Below are positions 18,363 to 26,532 of a DNA stretch of 64,000 nucleotides, in pieces. The notes below the pieces were generated by a model. It was not told the origin of the DNA. It did no database searches and saw nothing but the letters and a program-made list of their open reading frames with translations. The translations under genes were made by a program, and so were the position numbers. Position 1 is the first letter of the stretch. Each line of letters begins with the position of its first letter. Source of the DNA: Mangrovimonas sp. TPBH4 (lineage in GTDB: Bacteria > Bacteroidota > Bacteroidia > Flavobacteriales > Flavobacteriaceae); assembly GCF_001280505.1 (NCBI RefSeq), contig NZ_LBIO01000037.1, forward strand, positions 186,001 to 250,000. The letters run 5' to 3'.

Positions 18363-19136
18363 ATGGACGATATAAAACGGATAGTTGTAAAAGTTGGGAC
18401 CAACGTCCTAACCAACAAAGACAATAGAATTTTAGGCCCGATCCTAAGGGAATTGGTAAGGCAGATTGCCATCTTGTACGAACGGGACATCATGGTTATT
18501 TTGGTGTCTTCTGGTTCGGCAATTGCAGGAAAAGAGGTATTGGGAGATACTAAAATCACCGATCCTTCCATCAGGCGTCAGGTGTATTCCTCGGTAGGGC
18601 AACCAAGAATGATGCGCCACTACTATAGTTTATTCAACGATTATGGCATGCGATGTGCCCAAGTATTGGCAACCAAACGGGATTTTGATCCCGGTAAGCA
18701 CAGAGAGAACATGATTAACTGCTATGAAGGTTTGCTCTCTGAGGGAGTCATTCCCATTGCCAATGAAGATGATGCCGTATCCTTGACTATGTCCATGTTT
18801 ACAGACAATGACGAATTGGCCAGCTTGGTAGCCGAACTTTTGGATGCAGACAGACTGATAATACTTTCTGATACCGACGGGCTGTACACAGGACATCCCG
18901 ACGACGAAAACTCAAAAAAATTGGATGAGGTTACCGTAGACCAAGACGTAGAGAAATATGTTAAGGCCTCCAACAAAAAAGAAGGCGAAGGCCGTGGAGG
19001 TATGGCCTCGAAATTGAGAATTGCCAAGGGCACTGCCAAGAAAGATATTCCCACATACATTGCCAATGGTAAACGTGAAAATGTGATTGTAGACATTATA
19101 GACGACAAAGAAGTGGGAACCAAATTCATTCACTAA
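18363..19136 (+). CDS. proB: Glutamate 5-kinase without PUA domain (left-arm copy)
   Basis: It phosphorylates L-glutamate to gamma-glutamyl phosphate, the committed step of proline synthesis. At 257 aa it consists only of the amino-acid-kinase fold: VVKVGTNVL near 8-16, VSSGSAIAGK near 48-57, ANEDDAVS near 133-140, SDTDGLY near 167-173 and the GRGGMASKLRIAK segment near 209-221. The C-terminal PUA domain of the E. coli enzyme is absent, as in several other lineages. It lies one base after proC and 12 bp before proA, so translation is probably coupled. Confidence 0.96.
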   Translation: MDDIKRIVVKVGTNVLTNKDNRILGPILRELVRQIAILYERDIMVILVSSGSAIAGKEVLGDTKITDPSIRRQVYSSVGQPRMMRHYYSLFNDYGMRCAQVLATKRDFDPGKHRENMINCYEGLLSEGVIPIANEDDAVSLTMSMFTDNDELASLVAELLDADRLIILSDTDGLYTGHPDDENSKKLDEVTVDQDVEKYVKASNKKEGEGRGGMASKLRIAKGTAKKDIPTYIANGKRENVIVDIIDDKEVGTKFIH

Positions 19137-19148
19137 AAACAAAAAAAC

Positions 19149-20348
19149 ATGAAACTTTTAAGTTCTGAAATAAAAAATAAGGTTCTCGAATCCATGATTA
19201 AAATTATCGACGGGAAACGTGAACAGATTTTGAAGGCGAATCAAAAAGACCTTGACGCTTTCAACAAAGATGACCAAGCACTTTACGACCGCTTGGTGGT
19301 GGACAACCATAAAATAGACGGCATGATACAAGCCATACAGGAAGTAAGAAACCAAGAAGATCCGGTTGGCAAAACCATTTCTGACCTAACTTTGGAAAGT
19401 GGTTTAAAAATAACCAATAAAACAGCCCCCTTTGGAACCATTTTAATCATCTACGAATCAAGACCAGATGTTACTATTGAAGCCGCCGTTTTGGCCTTTA
19501 AAGCCAATAACAAGATTTTGCTCAAGGGAGGGAAAGAAGCCCTGCAAAGTAATATAGTATTGAAAGAATGCTGGCATGAAGCTTTGGAGGAAAATGGCCT
19601 AAGCAAAGACTGGATCAAACTGCTACACTTACAGCGTGAGGAAACTAGGGAATTCCTAAAAAATCCAACGGAAAAATTAGACCTAATTGTTCCTAGAGGT
19701 GGTGAACGCCTTATCAAGTTTGTTAAAGATCATGCGAGTTGTGCTGTTTTAGTTAGCGGACGAGGAAACAACTTTCTATATGTTGCAAAGGACGCTGATT
19801 GGGACAAGACAGTTAAGGTCATCGTCAATGCTAAAACCAATAAAATTTCCGGCTGTAATGCTTTGGACAAAGTCCTTATCGACAAACACATTCCTAACTA
19901 CGAAAACAAACTAGTTGAACTACAACAAGTTCTTTCAAATTTGAATGTTGATACCTTGGTAGATAAGAACATAGGGCAGGTAATTGAAAATGCCCCTACA
20001 GTTTCTAATGAAGACACTTGGTATGAGGAGTTTTTGGCTTTAAAGATTTTGTTGGCTGAAGTGAACGATGAAGATGAGGCCATTGAAATGATCAACAAAT
20101 ATTCCGGTGGACATTCAGCTGCCATTCTAACGGAAAGCAATGACAGTGCTGCCAAGTTTATGGAACAGGTAGATAGCGCAGCAGTATACCACAATGCTTC
20201 AACTCGATTTACCGATGGAGGACAAATGGGCGTTGGAGCTGAATTGGCGATTAGTACTGACAAATTACATCACCGTGGTCCGCTAGGCCTAAAACAATTG
20301 GTGACTAATAAATATTATGTATTTGGTGACGGTCACATTAGAGAATAA
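19149..20348 (+). CDS. proA: Glutamate-5-semialdehyde dehydrogenase (left-arm copy)
   Basis: It reduces gamma-glutamyl phosphate to glutamate semialdehyde and acts with ProB, since the intermediate is labile. The 399-aa aldehyde-dehydrogenase-fold protein has APFGTILIIYESRPD near 93-107, LIVPRGG near 179-185, the catalytic cysteine in KISGCNALD (Cys236) and the C-terminal signature NASTRFTDGGQMGVGAELAIST near 347-368. It is the last gene of proCBA; a terminator begins about 20 bp after the stop. Confidence 0.97.
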   Translation: MKLLSSEIKNKVLESMIKIIDGKREQILKANQKDLDAFNKDDQALYDRLVVDNHKIDGMIQAIQEVRNQEDPVGKTISDLTLESGLKITNKTAPFGTILIIYESRPDVTIEAAVLAFKANNKILLKGGKEALQSNIVLKECWHEALEENGLSKDWIKLLHLQREETREFLKNPTEKLDLIVPRGGERLIKFVKDHASCAVLVSGRGNNFLYVAKDADWDKTVKVIVNAKTNKISGCNALDKVLIDKHIPNYENKLVELQQVLSNLNVDTLVDKNIGQVIENAPTVSNEDTWYEEFLALKILLAEVNDEDEAIEMINKYSGGHSAAILTESNDSAAKFMEQVDSAAVYHNASTRFTDGGQMGVGAELAISTDKLHHRGPLGLKQLVTNKYYVFGDGHIRE

Positions 20349-20366
20349 TTTATAGTTCCTCCAATT

Positions 20367-20399
20367 AAAAAAGCCTCAATTGTTAATTGAGGCTTTTTT
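20367..20399 (+). terminator. Terminator of the proCBA operon
   Basis: A stem GCCTCAATT/AATTGAGGC with a three-base loop, flanked by six A and six T. The mirror copy is at 26482-26514 (-). Confidence 0.87.
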
Positions 20400-20487
20400 A
20401 CGCCATTCAACTAAAAGCCAACCAATTATCAATGTTAAAGGCACTTCAAAATTTGTTTTTCTAATTTTTTTTGTTAAATTGTTAGCT

Positions 20488-20862
20488 ATGATTTACACAG
20501 ACAAAGATAAATATTCAGAATTTTTAAATGATTCGGTCGATTACCTAAAGCAACATGGTTTCGAGAACATTAAAGCCGACCTAGCGGGATATGAATCCCC
20601 GAAGTCCTACTCCAAAGTAGGAAGTGACATAGTAATTACTCCAGATATCGTTGCAGAAAAAGAAGGCCGAAAACATATTTTTGATATTGGTCTTAAATCT
20701 TCCAAACCAAACCTATTAAAATCCAAATGGCTATTTTTAAACACACTGAGCAACTTAAAATCACATAGATTCAGATTGATAACCACTAGGGGGCACTATA
20801 AATTCACCAACGAAATGCTCGACGCCATCAACCTAAATGACAAAAAACTGATAAAAATTTAA
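20488..20862 (+). CDS. Conserved small protein of unknown function upstream of rpoD (left-arm copy)
   Basis: I do not recognise a named family. The 124-aa protein begins at the ATG at 20488 (MIYTDKDKYSEF); the longer frame from 20380 would start inside the proA terminator and is unlikely. It has no signal peptide or membrane segment. The middle (SDIVITPDIVAEKEGRKHIFDIGLKSS) reads like paired beta strands with acidic residues and a lysine, loosely reminiscent of a PD-(D/E)xK nuclease core, but the spacing does not fit the motif well, so that is a guess. It sits between the proline operon and rpoD on the same strand. Confidence 0.7.
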   Translation: MIYTDKDKYSEFLNDSVDYLKQHGFENIKADLAGYESPKSYSKVGSDIVITPDIVAEKEGRKHIFDIGLKSSKPNLLKSKWLFLNTLSNLKSHRFRLITTRGHYKFTNEMLDAINLNDKKLIKI

Positions 20863-20941
20863 ATCCTTGTAACATTTTATCGGGAACTTACGTATAACCA
20901 CTTAGCAACTTTAAATTCACGCTTTAATTAGAGGATCTTAA

Positions 20942-21805
20942 ATGAGACAACTTAAAATTACCAAGCAGGTTACCAATAGAGAAACTGCTTCATTAGACAA
21001 GTATTTGCAGGAGATTGGAAAGGTAGATTTGATTACCGCCGATGAAGAAGTAGAATTGGCTCAGCGCATCAAAGCAGGCGACCAAGTAGCTTTGGAAAAA
21101 TTGACAAAAGCCAATTTGCGTTTTGTGGTTTCCGTAGCCAAGCAATATCAAAACCAAGGGTTAACCTTACCCGATTTGATTAACGAAGGTAATTTAGGAT
21201 TAATAAAAGCAGCTCAAAGATTTGATGAAACCAGAGGTTTCAAATTTATCTCATATGCTGTATGGTGGATTCGTCAATCCATTCTTCAGGCTTTGGCCGA
21301 ACAATCAAGAATTGTTCGTTTGCCTTTGAACAAAATTGGTTCCATCAATAAAATCAACAAGACATTTGCATTTTTGGAGCAAAGTCACGAACGTCCACCA
21401 AGTGCAGAAGAAATTGCCAAGGAATTGGACATGACAATCAACGACGTTAAAGAATCTATGAAGAATTCTGGCCGTCACGTAAGTATGGACGCTCCATTGG
21501 TTGAAGGAGAAGACTCGAATTTATACGATGTATTGCGAAGTGGAGAATCTCCAAACCCTGATAAGGATTTGTTACACGAATCGTTACGTACTGAAATTGA
21601 GCGCGCTTTGGAAACCCTTACACCTCGTGAAGCAGATGTAATTCGTTTATACTTTGGATTGGGAGATCAACATCCAATGACTTTGGAAGAAATCGGCGAA
21701 ACTTTTGATTTAACGAGAGAGAGAGTCCGTCAAATTAAGGAAAAAGCAATTCGTAGGTTGAAACATACGTCACGAAGCAAAATATTGAAAACATATTTAG
21801 GTTAG
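20942..21805 (+). CDS. rpoD: Primary sigma factor, Bacteroidota type (left-arm copy)
   Basis: This is the housekeeping sigma factor. The 287-aa protein lacks region 1.1 and the non-conserved insert, as in Bacteroides sigma-ABfr. Region 1.2 is at about 15-50 ([27 protein letters not shown], abbreviated ends), region 2 includes [15 protein letters not shown] near 100-114, region 3 follows [10 protein letters not shown], and region 4 carries the [26 protein letters not shown] near 247-269. It is the partner for the TAnnTTTG promoters found across the window. Two terminator-like hairpins lie downstream. Confidence 0.97.
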   Translation: MRQLKITKQVTNRETASLDKYLQEIGKVDLITADEEVELAQRIKAGDQVALEKLTKANLRFVVSVAKQYQNQGLTLPDLINEGNLGLIKAAQRFDETRGFKFISYAVWWIRQSILQALAEQSRIVRLPLNKIGSINKINKTFAFLEQSHERPPSAEEIAKELDMTINDVKESMKNSGRHVSMDAPLVEGEDSNLYDVLRSGESPNPDKDLLHESLRTEIERALETLTPREADVIRLYFGLGDQHPMTLEEIGETFDLTRERVRQIKEKAIRRLKHTSRSKILKTYLG

Positions 21806-21840
21806 TAATTAATGATAATTACGACTAATTTACGGTAACT

Positions 21841-21868
21841 AACAGTTACACATAACTGTTCGTTTTTT
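21841..21868 (+). terminator. Terminator of rpoD
   Basis: An eight-bp stem AACAGTTA/TAACTGTT with loop CACA, then a CG and six T. The mirror copy is at 25013-25040 (-). Confidence 0.75.
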
Positions 21869-21880
21869 GATTGATGAAAG

Positions 21881-21914
21881 AACCCCCGGCTGATTACCGG
21901 GGGTTTATTTTTTT
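21881..21914 (+). terminator. Second hairpin terminator between rpoD and rpe
   Basis: A nine-bp GC-rich stem AACCCCCGG/CCGGGGGTT with a seven-base loop and a T-rich tail, placed 12 bp after the first. It overlaps the start of the rpe promoter region. The mirror copy is at 24967-25000 (-). Confidence 0.75.
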
Positions 21915-21917
21915 GAC

Positions 21918-21925
21918 TACTTTTG
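21918..21925 (+). promoter_or_regulatory. Candidate -7 promoter element of rpe
   Basis: TACTTTTG fits TAnnTTTG and ends 26 bp before the rpe ATG, directly after the terminator T-run. The mirror copy is at 24956-24963 (-). Confidence 0.5.
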
Positions 21926-21951
21926 CAAAAACTTTTATATACCTTAAAATC

Positions 21952-22617
21952 ATGAGTTCTAAATTAATAGCGCCGTCTGTTTTGGCTGCCGATTTCGCCA
22001 ATTTGCAGAGAGATATTGAAATGGTAAATAGCAGTGATGCCGATTGGTTTCATATTGATATTATGGATGGTGTCTTTGTTCCAAATATTTCCTATGGAAT
22101 GCCAGTTTTGGAAGCTATTGCAAAACACGCAAAGAAAACAATCGATGTTCATTTAATGATCGTAGATCCAGATAGATACATCAAGACTTTCGCCGAATTG
22201 GGGGCTAATAACCTTACCGTTCATTATGAGGCCTGTACTCACTTACATAGAACACTTCAAGCGATTAAAGCTCAAGGAATGAAAGCTGGTGTAGCATTAA
22301 ACCCTCATACAAGCGTTAATGTTTTAGAAGATACAATCAATGATATCGATTTGGTATGCATTATGAGTGTGAACCCAGGTTTTGGAGGTCAGAGTTTTAT
22401 AGAAAATACTTACTCAAAAGTTAAGCTGTTAAAAGACTTGATTATCCGCAAAGGTGCAGATACAAAAATTGAAATTGACGGAGGTGTTACCAGTAAAAAT
22501 GCAAAAGCTCTAATTGACGCTGGAGCCGATGTTTTAGTGGCCGGCAGTTTTGTTTTTAAAAGTGATGATCCTATCTCCACAATAAAGAACTTAAAAGCTA
22601 CTGCAAATAGAAAGTAG
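21952..22617 (+). CDS. rpe: Ribulose-phosphate 3-epimerase (left-arm copy)
   Basis: It interconverts ribulose 5-phosphate and xylulose 5-phosphate in the pentose phosphate pathway. The 221-aa TIM barrel shows IAPSVLAADF at 5-14, the metal-binding FHIDIMDGVFVPN near 34-46, VHLMI near 67-71, MSVNPGFGGQSF near 140-151 and the phosphate-binding EIDGGV and VAGSFVF near the end. The ATG at 21952 matches the family start; an upstream in-frame ATG at 21871 would run through the terminator hairpin and promoter and is rejected. Confidence 0.97.
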   Translation: MSSKLIAPSVLAADFANLQRDIEMVNSSDADWFHIDIMDGVFVPNISYGMPVLEAIAKHAKKTIDVHLMIVDPDRYIKTFAELGANNLTVHYEACTHLHRTLQAIKAQGMKAGVALNPHTSVNVLEDTINDIDLVCIMSVNPGFGGQSFIENTYSKVKLLKDLIIRKGADTKIEIDGGVTSKNAKALIDAGADVLVAGSFVFKSDDPISTIKNLKATANRK

Positions 22618-22808
22618 TCCTCAACAGGAATCTTAACTATTCCTCAATTAAATCTCCCATTTTTATTTAATTGTATAGATTCTATTGAGAAAAAAGAGAT
22701 TTATGTATTTTAACAATCAGAATACAATTTATGCTATTTTTAAAAATAAATACCTAACTTTATTCCTGCTTTTTACAGATTTTTAATACACTAGCAAACC
22801 AGACTAGA

Positions 22809-23390
22809 ATGAAACAGTTTACAGTTATTTTATTCCTATTTATCGGGGTTTTTACCGCAAATTCACAAATAATGAGAGGAACAGCATATGACCATTGGGC
22901 CGTAAGTTTGGGCATCAACTTTGTGGACAACGATGGAGAACGCTTCAAAAGTCCATTTAAAACTAAAGATTGGAATACGGACTTACCCATCATGTTTGGT
23001 GTTGAACGAAAATGGAGCGAATTATTTGGAACAGAATTAGCCGTTTCCTTAAATAAAATTAGCGCAAGCAATCAGCAAGACTACCTAAAAATAGACAAAG
23101 ACTATGTGTATTTTGCATTAGATATTAATGGTAAATTTTTCTTTGATCATTTGATTTACGAATCCCCTTTTAACAACTGGTTTGAATCCTATGCTATTCT
23201 AGGTGTAGGTGCTCCGTTTTTTGAAAACGATAGTAACGTCACTTTAAACACTGGTTTAGGATTTAATTTTTGGTTTGACAAACAATTTGGAGTTCGCATA
23301 CAAACGGTTGGAAAATTTGCTGCAGATACGCAACCTATTAATAGTAATCATATTCAGCACTCCCTAGCATTCCTATATCTTTGGTATTAG
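22809..23390 (+). CDS. Outer-membrane beta-barrel protein next to the fold point (left-arm copy)
   Basis: A 193-aa protein with a signal peptide ending near ANSQ at 17-20 and alternating aromatic/polar strands throughout, ending in LAFLYLWY, as an outer-membrane barrel does. Segments such as DHWAVSLGINFVDNDGERF and DYVYFALDINGKFFFDHL resemble the N-terminal barrel domain of flavobacterial OmpA-family porins, but the peptidoglycan-binding OmpA domain is absent. No family name is certain. It is the last gene before the palindrome centre, 50 bp away, so its true downstream neighbour cannot be seen. Confidence 0.78.
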   Translation: MKQFTVILFLFIGVFTANSQIMRGTAYDHWAVSLGINFVDNDGERFKSPFKTKDWNTDLPIMFGVERKWSELFGTELAVSLNKISASNQQDYLKIDKDYVYFALDINGKFFFDHLIYESPFNNWFESYAILGVGAPFFENDSNVTLNTGLGFNFWFDKQFGVRIQTVGKFAADTQPINSNHIQHSLAFLYLWY

Positions 23391-23424
23391 ATATTATCCA
23401 ATAACATAATAACATATAAGATAT

Positions 23425-23456
23425 AAAAAAGCCTTCATTTAAATGAAGGCTTTTTT
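23425..23456. terminator. Terminator hairpin forming the exact centre of the inverted repeat
   Basis: Six A, ten-base arms GCCTTCATTT and AAATGAAGGC meeting at 23440/23441, then six T. It reads as a normal Rho-independent terminator for the 193-aa barrel gene and, by symmetry, for its converging copy. Because a terminator strand can fold on its own 3' end, this is an ideal site for snap-back priming. Confidence 0.85.
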
Positions 23457-23490
23457 ATATCTTATATGTTATTATGTTATTGGATAATAT

Positions 23491-24072
23491 CTAATACCAA
23501 AGATATAGGAATGCTAGGGAGTGCTGAATATGATTACTATTAATAGGTTGCGTATCTGCAGCAAATTTTCCAACCGTTTGTATGCGAACTCCAAATTGTT
23601 TGTCAAACCAAAAATTAAATCCTAAACCAGTGTTTAAAGTGACGTTACTATCGTTTTCAAAAAACGGAGCACCTACACCTAGAATAGCATAGGATTCAAA
23701 CCAGTTGTTAAAAGGGGATTCGTAAATCAAATGATCAAAGAAAAATTTACCATTAATATCTAATGCAAAATACACATAGTCTTTGTCTATTTTTAGGTAG
23801 TCTTGCTGATTGCTTGCGCTAATTTTATTTAAGGAAACGGCTAATTCTGTTCCAAATAATTCGCTCCATTTTCGTTCAACACCAAACATGATGGGTAAGT
23901 CCGTATTCCAATCTTTAGTTTTAAATGGACTTTTGAAGCGTTCTCCATCGTTGTCCACAAAGTTGATGCCCAAACTTACGGCCCAATGGTCATATGCTGT
24001 TCCTCTCATTATTTGTGAATTTGCGGTAAAAACCCCGATAAATAGGAATAAAATAACTGTAAACTGTTTCAT
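23491..24072 (-). CDS. Outer-membrane beta-barrel protein (right-arm copy)
   Basis: An identical translation to the gene at 22809-23390, on the opposite strand. The two copies converge on the central terminator with 100 bp between stop codons. If the left arm is an artefact, this is the real gene and the true chromosome continues beyond the hairpin in unknown sequence. Confidence 0.78.
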   Translation of the reverse strand: MKQFTVILFLFIGVFTANSQIMRGTAYDHWAVSLGINFVDNDGERFKSPFKTKDWNTDLPIMFGVERKWSELFGTELAVSLNKISASNQQDYLKIDKDYVYFALDINGKFFFDHLIYESPFNNWFESYAILGVGAPFFENDSNVTLNTGLGFNFWFDKQFGVRIQTVGKFAADTQPINSNHIQHSLAFLYLWY

Positions 24073-24263
24073 TCTAGTCTGGTTTGCTAGTGTATTAAAA
24101 ATCTGTAAAAAGCAGGAATAAAGTTAGGTATTTATTTTTAAAAATAGCATAAATTGTATTCTGATTGTTAAAATACATAAATCTCTTTTTTCTCAATAGA
24201 ATCTATACAATTAAATAAAAATGGGAGATTTAATTGAGGAATAGTTAAGATTCCTGTTGAGGA

Positions 24264-24929
24264 CTACTTTCTATTTGCAGTAGCTTTTAAGTTCTTTATT
24301 GTGGAGATAGGATCATCACTTTTAAAAACAAAACTGCCGGCCACTAAAACATCGGCTCCAGCGTCAATTAGAGCTTTTGCATTTTTACTGGTAACACCTC
24401 CGTCAATTTCAATTTTTGTATCTGCACCTTTGCGGATAATCAAGTCTTTTAACAGCTTAACTTTTGAGTAAGTATTTTCTATAAAACTCTGACCTCCAAA
24501 ACCTGGGTTCACACTCATAATGCATACCAAATCGATATCATTGATTGTATCTTCTAAAACATTAACGCTTGTATGAGGGTTTAATGCTACACCAGCTTTC
24601 ATTCCTTGAGCTTTAATCGCTTGAAGTGTTCTATGTAAGTGAGTACAGGCCTCATAATGAACGGTAAGGTTATTAGCCCCCAATTCGGCGAAAGTCTTGA
24701 TGTATCTATCTGGATCTACGATCATTAAATGAACATCGATTGTTTTCTTTGCGTGTTTTGCAATAGCTTCCAAAACTGGCATTCCATAGGAAATATTTGG
24801 AACAAAGACACCATCCATAATATCAATATGAAACCAATCGGCATCACTGCTATTTACCATTTCAATATCTCTCTGCAAATTGGCGAAATCGGCAGCCAAA
24901 ACAGACGGCGCTATTAATTTAGAACTCAT
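24264..24929 (-). CDS. rpe: Ribulose-phosphate 3-epimerase (right-arm copy)
   Basis: A mirror of 21952-22617 with the same 221-aa product. It keeps its own promoter-like element (24956-24963) and the double hairpin that separates it from rpoD, so the copy is complete with its control region. Confidence 0.97.
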   Translation of the reverse strand: MSSKLIAPSVLAADFANLQRDIEMVNSSDADWFHIDIMDGVFVPNISYGMPVLEAIAKHAKKTIDVHLMIVDPDRYIKTFAELGANNLTVHYEACTHLHRTLQAIKAQGMKAGVALNPHTSVNVLEDTINDIDLVCIMSVNPGFGGQSFIENTYSKVKLLKDLIIRKGADTKIEIDGGVTSKNAKALIDAGADVLVAGSFVFKSDDPISTIKNLKATANRK

Positions 24930-25075
24930 GATTTTAAGGTATATAAAAGTTTTTGCAAAAGTAGTCAAAAAAATAAACCCCCGGTAATCAGCCGGGGGTT
25001 CTTTCATCAATCAAAAAACGAACAGTTATGTGTAACTGTTAGTTACCGTAAATTAGTCGTAATTATCATTAATTA

Positions 25076-25939
25076 CTAACCTAAATATGTTTTCAATATT
25101 TTGCTTCGTGACGTATGTTTCAACCTACGAATTGCTTTTTCCTTAATTTGACGGACTCTCTCTCTCGTTAAATCAAAAGTTTCGCCGATTTCTTCCAAAG
25201 TCATTGGATGTTGATCTCCCAATCCAAAGTATAAACGAATTACATCTGCTTCACGAGGTGTAAGGGTTTCCAAAGCGCGCTCAATTTCAGTACGTAACGA
25301 TTCGTGTAACAAATCCTTATCAGGGTTTGGAGATTCTCCACTTCGCAATACATCGTATAAATTCGAGTCTTCTCCTTCAACCAATGGAGCGTCCATACTT
25401 ACGTGACGGCCAGAATTCTTCATAGATTCTTTAACGTCGTTGATTGTCATGTCCAATTCCTTGGCAATTTCTTCTGCACTTGGTGGACGTTCGTGACTTT
25501 GCTCCAAAAATGCAAATGTCTTGTTGATTTTATTGATGGAACCAATTTTGTTCAAAGGCAAACGAACAATTCTTGATTGTTCGGCCAAAGCCTGAAGAAT
25601 GGATTGACGAATCCACCATACAGCATATGAGATAAATTTGAAACCTCTGGTTTCATCAAATCTTTGAGCTGCTTTTATTAATCCTAAATTACCTTCGTTA
25701 ATCAAATCGGGTAAGGTTAACCCTTGGTTTTGATATTGCTTGGCTACGGAAACCACAAAACGCAAATTGGCTTTTGTCAATTTTTCCAAAGCTACTTGGT
25801 CGCCTGCTTTGATGCGCTGAGCCAATTCTACTTCTTCATCGGCGGTAATCAAATCTACCTTTCCAATCTCCTGCAAATACTTGTCTAATGAAGCAGTTTC
25901 TCTATTGGTAACCTGCTTGGTAATTTTAAGTTGTCTCAT
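25076..25939 (-). CDS. rpoD: Primary sigma factor (right-arm copy)
   Basis: A mirror of 20942-21805, identical 287-aa product. Two identical primary sigma factor genes on one chromosome would be extraordinary; this supports reading one arm as artefactual. Confidence 0.97.
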   Translation of the reverse strand: MRQLKITKQVTNRETASLDKYLQEIGKVDLITADEEVELAQRIKAGDQVALEKLTKANLRFVVSVAKQYQNQGLTLPDLINEGNLGLIKAAQRFDETRGFKFISYAVWWIRQSILQALAEQSRIVRLPLNKIGSINKINKTFAFLEQSHERPPSAEEIAKELDMTINDVKESMKNSGRHVSMDAPLVEGEDSNLYDVLRSGESPNPDKDLLHESLRTEIERALETLTPREADVIRLYFGLGDQHPMTLEEIGETFDLTRERVRQIKEKAIRRLKHTSRSKILKTYLG

Positions 25940-26018
25940 TTAAGATCCTCTAATTAAAGCGTGAATTTAAAGTTGCTAAGTGGTTATACGTAAGTTCCCG
26001 ATAAAATGTTACAAGGAT

Positions 26019-26393
26019 TTAAATTTTTATCAGTTTTTTGTCATTTAGGTTGATGGCGTCGAGCATTTCGTTGGTGAATTTATAGTGCCCCCTAGTGGTT
26101 ATCAATCTGAATCTATGTGATTTTAAGTTGCTCAGTGTGTTTAAAAATAGCCATTTGGATTTTAATAGGTTTGGTTTGGAAGATTTAAGACCAATATCAA
26201 AAATATGTTTTCGGCCTTCTTTTTCTGCAACGATATCTGGAGTAATTACTATGTCACTTCCTACTTTGGAGTAGGACTTCGGGGATTCATATCCCGCTAG
26301 GTCGGCTTTAATGTTCTCGAAACCATGTTGCTTTAGGTAATCGACCGAATCATTTAAAAATTCTGAATATTTATCTTTGTCTGTGTAAATCAT
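26019..26393 (-). CDS. Conserved small protein of unknown function (right-arm copy)
   Basis: A mirror of 20488-20862 with the same 124-aa product and start choice. It lies upstream of rpoD with a 79-bp gap that contains no terminator, so some cotranscription with rpoD is possible. Confidence 0.7.
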   Translation of the reverse strand: MIYTDKDKYSEFLNDSVDYLKQHGFENIKADLAGYESPKSYSKVGSDIVITPDIVAEKEGRKHIFDIGLKSSKPNLLKSKWLFLNTLSNLKSHRFRLITTRGHYKFTNEMLDAINLNDKKLIKI

Positions 26394-26532
26394 AGCTAAC
26401 AATTTAACAAAAAAAATTAGAAAAACAAATTTTGAAGTGCCTTTAACATTGATAATTGGTTGGCTTTTAGTTGAATGGCGTAAAAAAGCCTCAATTAACA
26501 ATTGAGGCTTTTTTAATTGGAGGAACTATAAA

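Noticed and set aside
18722-19129. A 135-aa minus-strand frame over proB
   Set aside because: It is serine-rich and antisense to a conserved kinase; its mirror is at 27752-28159.
20380-20487. A 36-residue extension of the small protein upstream of rpoD
   Set aside because: It begins inside the proA terminator stem and is a hydrophobic low-complexity run unlike the rest of the protein.
21871-21951. A 27-residue N-terminal extension of rpe
   Set aside because: It would be translated through a terminator hairpin and the promoter-like element; the ATG at 21952 matches the family start.
23425-23456. The centre as a hairpin telomere resolved by a protelomerase
   Set aside because: The sequence is adequately explained as a transcription terminator after a stop codon; no resolvase gene is in the window and linear chromosomes are not established in this group. 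It stays possible but is not the best reading.
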